The translations under genes and the position numbers were made by a program. A DNA stretch of 64,000 bases from Blastomyces gilchristii SLH14081. Lineage: Eukaryota; Ascomycota; Eurotiomycetes; Onygenales; Ajellomycetaceae. The stretch spans positions 94,643-158,642 of the forward strand of contig NW_003101661.1 in the NCBI RefSeq assembly GCF_000003855.2. The letters are read 5' to 3'. Positions 60,408 through 64,000 of this stretch are shown one piece after another. The notes under the pieces were generated by a model. That model searched no databases. It had not been told where the DNA came from and saw only the letters and a list, made by a program, of their open reading frames with translations. Position 1 is the first letter of the stretch. Each line of letters begins with the position of its first letter.

Positions 60408-62796
60408 CCGGGGCTGACTGATACTGTGAATGTATTATGAGATGCAGATATTTTTAGAATTTGTGAATTTCTACAGATGATTCATCTATACATATTTATA
60501 AATTACTATCTCTCTTACAGATCTGTTAAAGAGAAGTGTGCAAGACAGAAAAATGAGATTATTTATTCTCACTCAAGACACTGTACAGATATTTATAGAA
60601 TTGAAACAAGCTTTTACAGATATTACAATACTGAATCACTCTAATCTCAACTTACTCAGTCAGTGTGAGACTGATGCATCTGAGAATGAGATCTGTGAAA
60701 TCTTTTCACAGTTGACATCAGAGACCTTTTAACATTGAGAGAAATAAAGAATAATAATCTCTAAAAATACAGACAATGAAATGTCTGTGAGAGAAGGCTT
60801 TTTCACAGAGTCTATAAGACACTGTAAATAAAGATCAGTGATCTTCTTCTTCAAGAAGTTATTACTCATGTAGAAAAGGTATAATACTGATAATCAAGAG
60901 ATATTAGTAATTATCAAATTCTTTAAGATCTGACAATATTATCTTCAGAGTAGCAAGTACTCAGTGTAAGTTCTCACTGATTATACAAATCTGTATTACT
61001 TCTTAATAATACAGAGCTTGACAGAATATTAAGCTAGATGAGCAGAGCTGCTTTCAGAGTATAATTTCTATATCTGATATTATTCAGGTCAGCTTAATCT
61101 CACTAACACACTGTCTAGACAGCCTGATTATAATATTATTAATATGAAGAAGAATTTTATAAAAGAATCTCTGTCATTACTGTAGAAGAAGCTAGCTGCA
61201 GAGAATTAAGATTCTCTAAAGCTCAGAAACAGTGTCAGTAAGACAGCTGTATAACTCAGTATAGAAGATGAAAGAAAACTCAGATTTCTGCAGAGAACTG
61301 ACACTGAAGATTATGAGCTTCTCATATTATATCTTACTATTATTGAATTGATAAAGAATAAAATGATCTACAATCTTTCAACTCAATTACTTTTAAAATT
61401 TAGTAATAAGTTATAGAAGAGAGATATCTCTACTGCAGCTTGAATTCAGAAGTTAAAGAAGAAAGAATTCAGTTTAAACTTGAAAGAGACAGACTCTGAG
61501 TAGAACAGTACTACTAAGAAATCAAGTCACTGATAACTAGAAGAATGTAGACTTCTACTACTGAATGATTCAGTCTTCATTTCTTGTAGCAGAGCAGTGT
61601 ATTAGAAGTTATTAAGAATTCATTATAATAATTCTTATATAGAACACTTTAGATTAGAGAAGACTGAGAAGCTTCTAAAATATAAATATGTTTGAGACAA
61701 GCTCTGAGCAGATGTCAAAGAGTATAATAAAACTTATAATATCTATTAAAGAATAAAGATTCTGCAGTATAAGTAATATAGTGAGTTGATATTACTGTCT
61801 ATTTCAAAGAACTTATGATAGAATCTATTAATGAATTTCATAGTTAATCTACTGAAGTCAACAAGAGTTAAAGAATATAACTCAATTTTGATTATTATTA
61901 ATTATTTTATAAAGATGATAAAATATATCTCTATTTATAAAAAGATTAAAGTCTCTGAATTGACTGATCTATTTTTAGATATTATCATTCATAATCACAG
62001 TGCTCTGAAATCATTGATAATAGATTAAGAATCTCTCTTCATTAGTAAATACTAATCAGCTTTTTACTATTATCTTACAATAAGACATCTTCTCAGCACT
62101 GCATTTCATCTGCAGATAGATAATCAGACTGAATATCAGAATCAGACATTAGAATAGTATCTTTGAGTGTTCTATTTATATTATTAGAATGATTAACTCA
62201 AACATCTTCTGATCACTGAATTCATATATAATAATGTAAAGAATACAATCTTAAAAGTATCTTCTTTCTATACTTATTATGAATATAATTCTTCATTATT
62301 CAGTGACATCACAGATAATATTTCAAAGAAGAGAATAAACAGTCAGAATATTGAACAGATACAGAGAACAGAGTACTTCTCAGTATAAGAAATAAAAGTG
62401 AGATTGAAACTTTTGAATAAAATTCATGAGAAGACAGTGAAAAGCATTCATTATACTCAGAAGCAGTGGATAGAATACTATAATTGAAAACATCTTTCAA
62501 TGAAGTTCTTGATAGAGAATCAAGTACTACTTTCAGCAAAGAATATCAAGATAATGAGACTGTATAAGAAGCTCAGTGAGTAGTGACTAGAATCTTTTCT
62601 GATAATAAGAGTGATGAATAAGCAGATATATGAGTTGAAATTACTCTCAGAATTAAAATCAATTCATTCTATTTTTTATATTTTTTATTTAAAGCTCTAT
62701 AAGCAATGCTCTGAGATGAAGCTGACTCAGTCAAATAATACTAAGATTGAGAATGATACTGAATATCTTGTGAAGAAAATATTGAATAAGTGAATA

Positions 62797-63450
62797 TATT
62801 ATTATAGCACAGACTATTATTACTATAAGAGATAAACTAGTATATTATTACAGTAAAACTGAATAATCTTTTACAGAGTACTATACTATAGCAGCTCTAT
62901 TAGATTTCTTCTATTAAGTTAATATCTATACTTCTCAAGATTGAATAGAGAAGAAATAAGACTTATATATTAAATTAATCTAAGACTACTATAATATCAA
63001 CTATCAGAGATTTGAATAAGTAGATGTTAGAGATATAAAGACAGTGAAATATAATTCTCTAATAAATAATAATCTTTGATAACACTTCATATTATATAGA
63101 ACTATAATACTAACTTTGAAACAGCACTTATATACATTAATTATAACTGAAAATCAGATAAAACTATATACTTATAAAACTGAATTTAACTACTATCTTC
63201 AAGATAATCTGATAAATTTATATACTAAATCAATTCTAAAGTTGTAAAAAATTATTAAGAGTATATATTCAACTGTTATACTAATAATATATAATATTCT
63301 GATAATTTTATTAACAGAGATGAGAATGAAGTAAAAGTTTAACTCAAGCTGAGATATTTATTACTATCACTGAAAACAATTATAAGAAGAAATAATTAAG
63401 AAACTTATAATTATAAAATATGAAATTATTAGACAGTTTAATATCTCTGA
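62797..63450 (+). pseudogene. hAT-2 transposase, C-terminal part
   Basis: Collinear with 20640-20030 of hAT-1. It covers the YYYSKTEQ-like block at the start and the C-terminal dimerisation region near 63270-63430, all with stops. The 63450-63849 remainder is the non-coding left end of the element (as 19589-20030). Confidence 0.72.
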
Positions 63451-63849
63451 TCACAGTATATCAGAGAAGTGTAGTTTTCATAAGAAAGTGAAGAATAAAC
63501 TTATACAAGAATGTATTTAGTTGATTCATAAGTATTATTAATAATTATTATCAAATTCTGATTATATAAGTAATCACTGAATGAACTGAATGAGACTGAA
63601 TTTAATCTTCAGTCTTAGTCTTATTCTGATTTTGAAAGAATAATTATCTTTCACAGCTTATTCTGAGAAATTACTCTCATTTCACTATTCTTGTATTAAA
63701 TCTGATCATTTTTCATGCTATTTCTCTCAGAAATGATTCATTTTCAGATTTTTTTGATGCTTGATTCTGATGGGACTCACATCAAGAAATGTATAAGACC
63801 AGATCAAATGAGATCAAATGTGAAATTCATGGTCCCGCCAGCCAGTCTA

Positions 63850-64000
63850 GTTGCAAGGCATATTGAAAAAAGAGTTGATTGATATATGTGAATTTGATGA
63901 TAAAGGTAAGAAGACGCGTATTTGAATGATTCTAGAGAAATGCGGATATTTTGATTTTTTAATGGTGTTTTGCTACTAATTTTCAGGGGGGGGTGGGAAA
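63850..64000 (+). CDS. Partial exon, intron and exon of a single-copy gene
   Basis: Sequence directly outside hAT-2 and different in character: not depleted in CG or GG. In one frame from 63851 it reads LQGILKKELIDICEFDDK up to a 5' splice site GGTAAGAAG. A possible intron at 63906-63986 (81 nt) ends CTACTAATTTTCAG, with a branch-point-like CTAAT just before the AG, typical of fungal introns. The next exon would start with a run of G (GGGGGWE-like). The gene and its start are unknown; the upstream side was cut or displaced by hAT-2. Strand and frame are inferred from the splice signals only. Confidence 0.45.

Larger units (their letters stand above)
60021..60414 (-). mobile_element. tRNA-derived SINE (copy 2)
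   Basis: 394 bp, minus strand, flanked by a perfect 12-bp duplication TGACTGATACTG (60009-60020, 60415-60426). The head (60414 leftward) is tRNA-like with a G-rich start, a D-arm and an anticodon-arm-like CTTGG...CCAAG hairpin. The 3' end is TATAATGGAAG followed by about 14 AAT units. Much GC is retained (CCACCGGGGC, CCTGCGGG). Inserted in gypsy-C between RT and RNase H. Confidence 0.92.
56562..62796 (+). mobile_element. Gypsy-C, 3'-truncated
   Basis: Plus-strand gypsy element inside hAT-2, with gag, protease, RT, RNase H and integrase in order. It stops in what looks like the start of a chromodomain (EYLVKKILNK) with no 3' LTR, and hAT sequence resumes at once. Boundaries are set from the hAT-1 comparison, not from a target duplication. 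626 bp of hAT were lost at the same point, so the junctions probably arose by deletion or recombination after insertion. Confidence 0.8.
58691..62796 (+). pseudogene. pol: Gypsy-C pol remnant
   Basis: Protease at about 58730-59080 (LLWLRENNSLIDC resembles the LGLPWLxxHNPxIDW end block). RT at about 59260-59990 is unusually readable: LCLYIDYRDLNKM, YSLSLINKMINWL-like and SKIDIQNIYHRIRV blocks, with a 73-codon open part (59670-59891) containing IIYLNNILIFSKTEKEYD, where the catalytic YxDD is YLNN. RNase H is at about 60430-61130, interrupted at its start by a SINE (60021-60414). The integrase is at about 61560-62300, with a 65-codon open part at 61831-62028 and a GPY-like region near 62480. A chromodomain start lies at 62740-62796. 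Stops are mostly TGA, TAA being second. Confidence 0.82.
45137..63849 (+). mobile_element. Second long hAT copy (hAT-2), swollen by insertions
   Basis: Inverted relative to hAT-1. It starts TAGACTGACTGTG at 45137 and ends GCCAGTCTA at 63849. Native pieces: 45137-45928, 46435-48759, 55558-56561 and 62797-63849, homologous to hAT-1 in order. Insertions: MITE 45929-46434, gypsy-A A4 48760-55557, gypsy-C about 56562-62796. Against hAT-1 it lacks 626 bp of transposase (20643-21268) where gypsy-C sits. The flanks AACACAGA and GTTGCAAG do not form a target duplication, so at least one side was rearranged. Confidence 0.8.

Noticed and set aside
1..63849. An alternative genetic code with TGA as Trp
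   Set aside because: TAA and TAG stops and frameshift-like breaks are also frequent, copies differ from each other by C-to-T changes that create the TGA, and catalytic residues are lost. Mutation explains it better.
63986..63995. A run of G as a telomere-like or structural signal
   Set aside because: It is a single homopolymer at the window edge, possibly a sequencing length error, with no repeats around it.

Overview
This window looks like a repeat-packed, AT-rich compartment of a filamentous fungal genome, most likely an ascomycete. The species cannot be named from the sequence. Reasons: several degraded Ty3/gypsy retrotransposons (one family with a chromodomain), a Fot1/pogo DNA transposon, a non-LTR (LINE) element with an RNase H domain, hAT elements with 8-bp target duplications, and a possible 81-nt intron of fungal type at the right edge. 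Every transposon protein carries many in-frame stops. No intact host gene lies between 1 and 63849; bases 63850-64000 look like single-copy DNA with part of an exon.

Layout. 1-417: 3' end and LTR of a gypsy-A element (A1). 418-8035: gypsy-B copy B1, plus strand, 5'-truncated. 8036-11857: gypsy-A copy A2, plus strand. 11858-26147: gypsy-D on the minus strand, split by a pogo element (12458-17121, itself holding a LINE at about 13628-16190), by a 506-bp MITE (18978-19483) and by a full-size 5838-bp hAT element (19589-25426). 26148-26540: remnant of a MITE. 26541-32365: gypsy-A copy A5 with both LTRs and a MITE. 32366-45136: gypsy-A copy A3 on the minus strand, split by a MITE that contains a SINE (33188-34095) and by a complete 8271-bp gypsy-B (35976-44246). 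45137-63849: a second long hAT copy on the opposite strand, swollen by a MITE, a full gypsy-A (A4, 48760-55557, with two MITEs) and a truncated gypsy-C (about 56562-62796, with a MITE and a second SINE).

How the parts relate. The 506-bp MITEs share both ends with the 5.8-kb hAT, so the hAT was probably their transposase source. The tRNA-derived SINE shares its 3' tail with the LINE, so the LINE was probably its reverse-transcriptase source. Target-site duplications let the nesting be read as a relative chronology.

Mutation pattern. Copies differ mostly by C-to-T and G-to-A changes. By eye these fall on CpC and CpG (GGG to GAG, ACC to ATC, CCG to CTG) and largely leave CpA alone, so the pattern is RIP-like but not the classical CpA-directed form. 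The ~390-bp SINEs keep much more GC than the ~506-bp MITEs, which would fit a minimum-length trigger.
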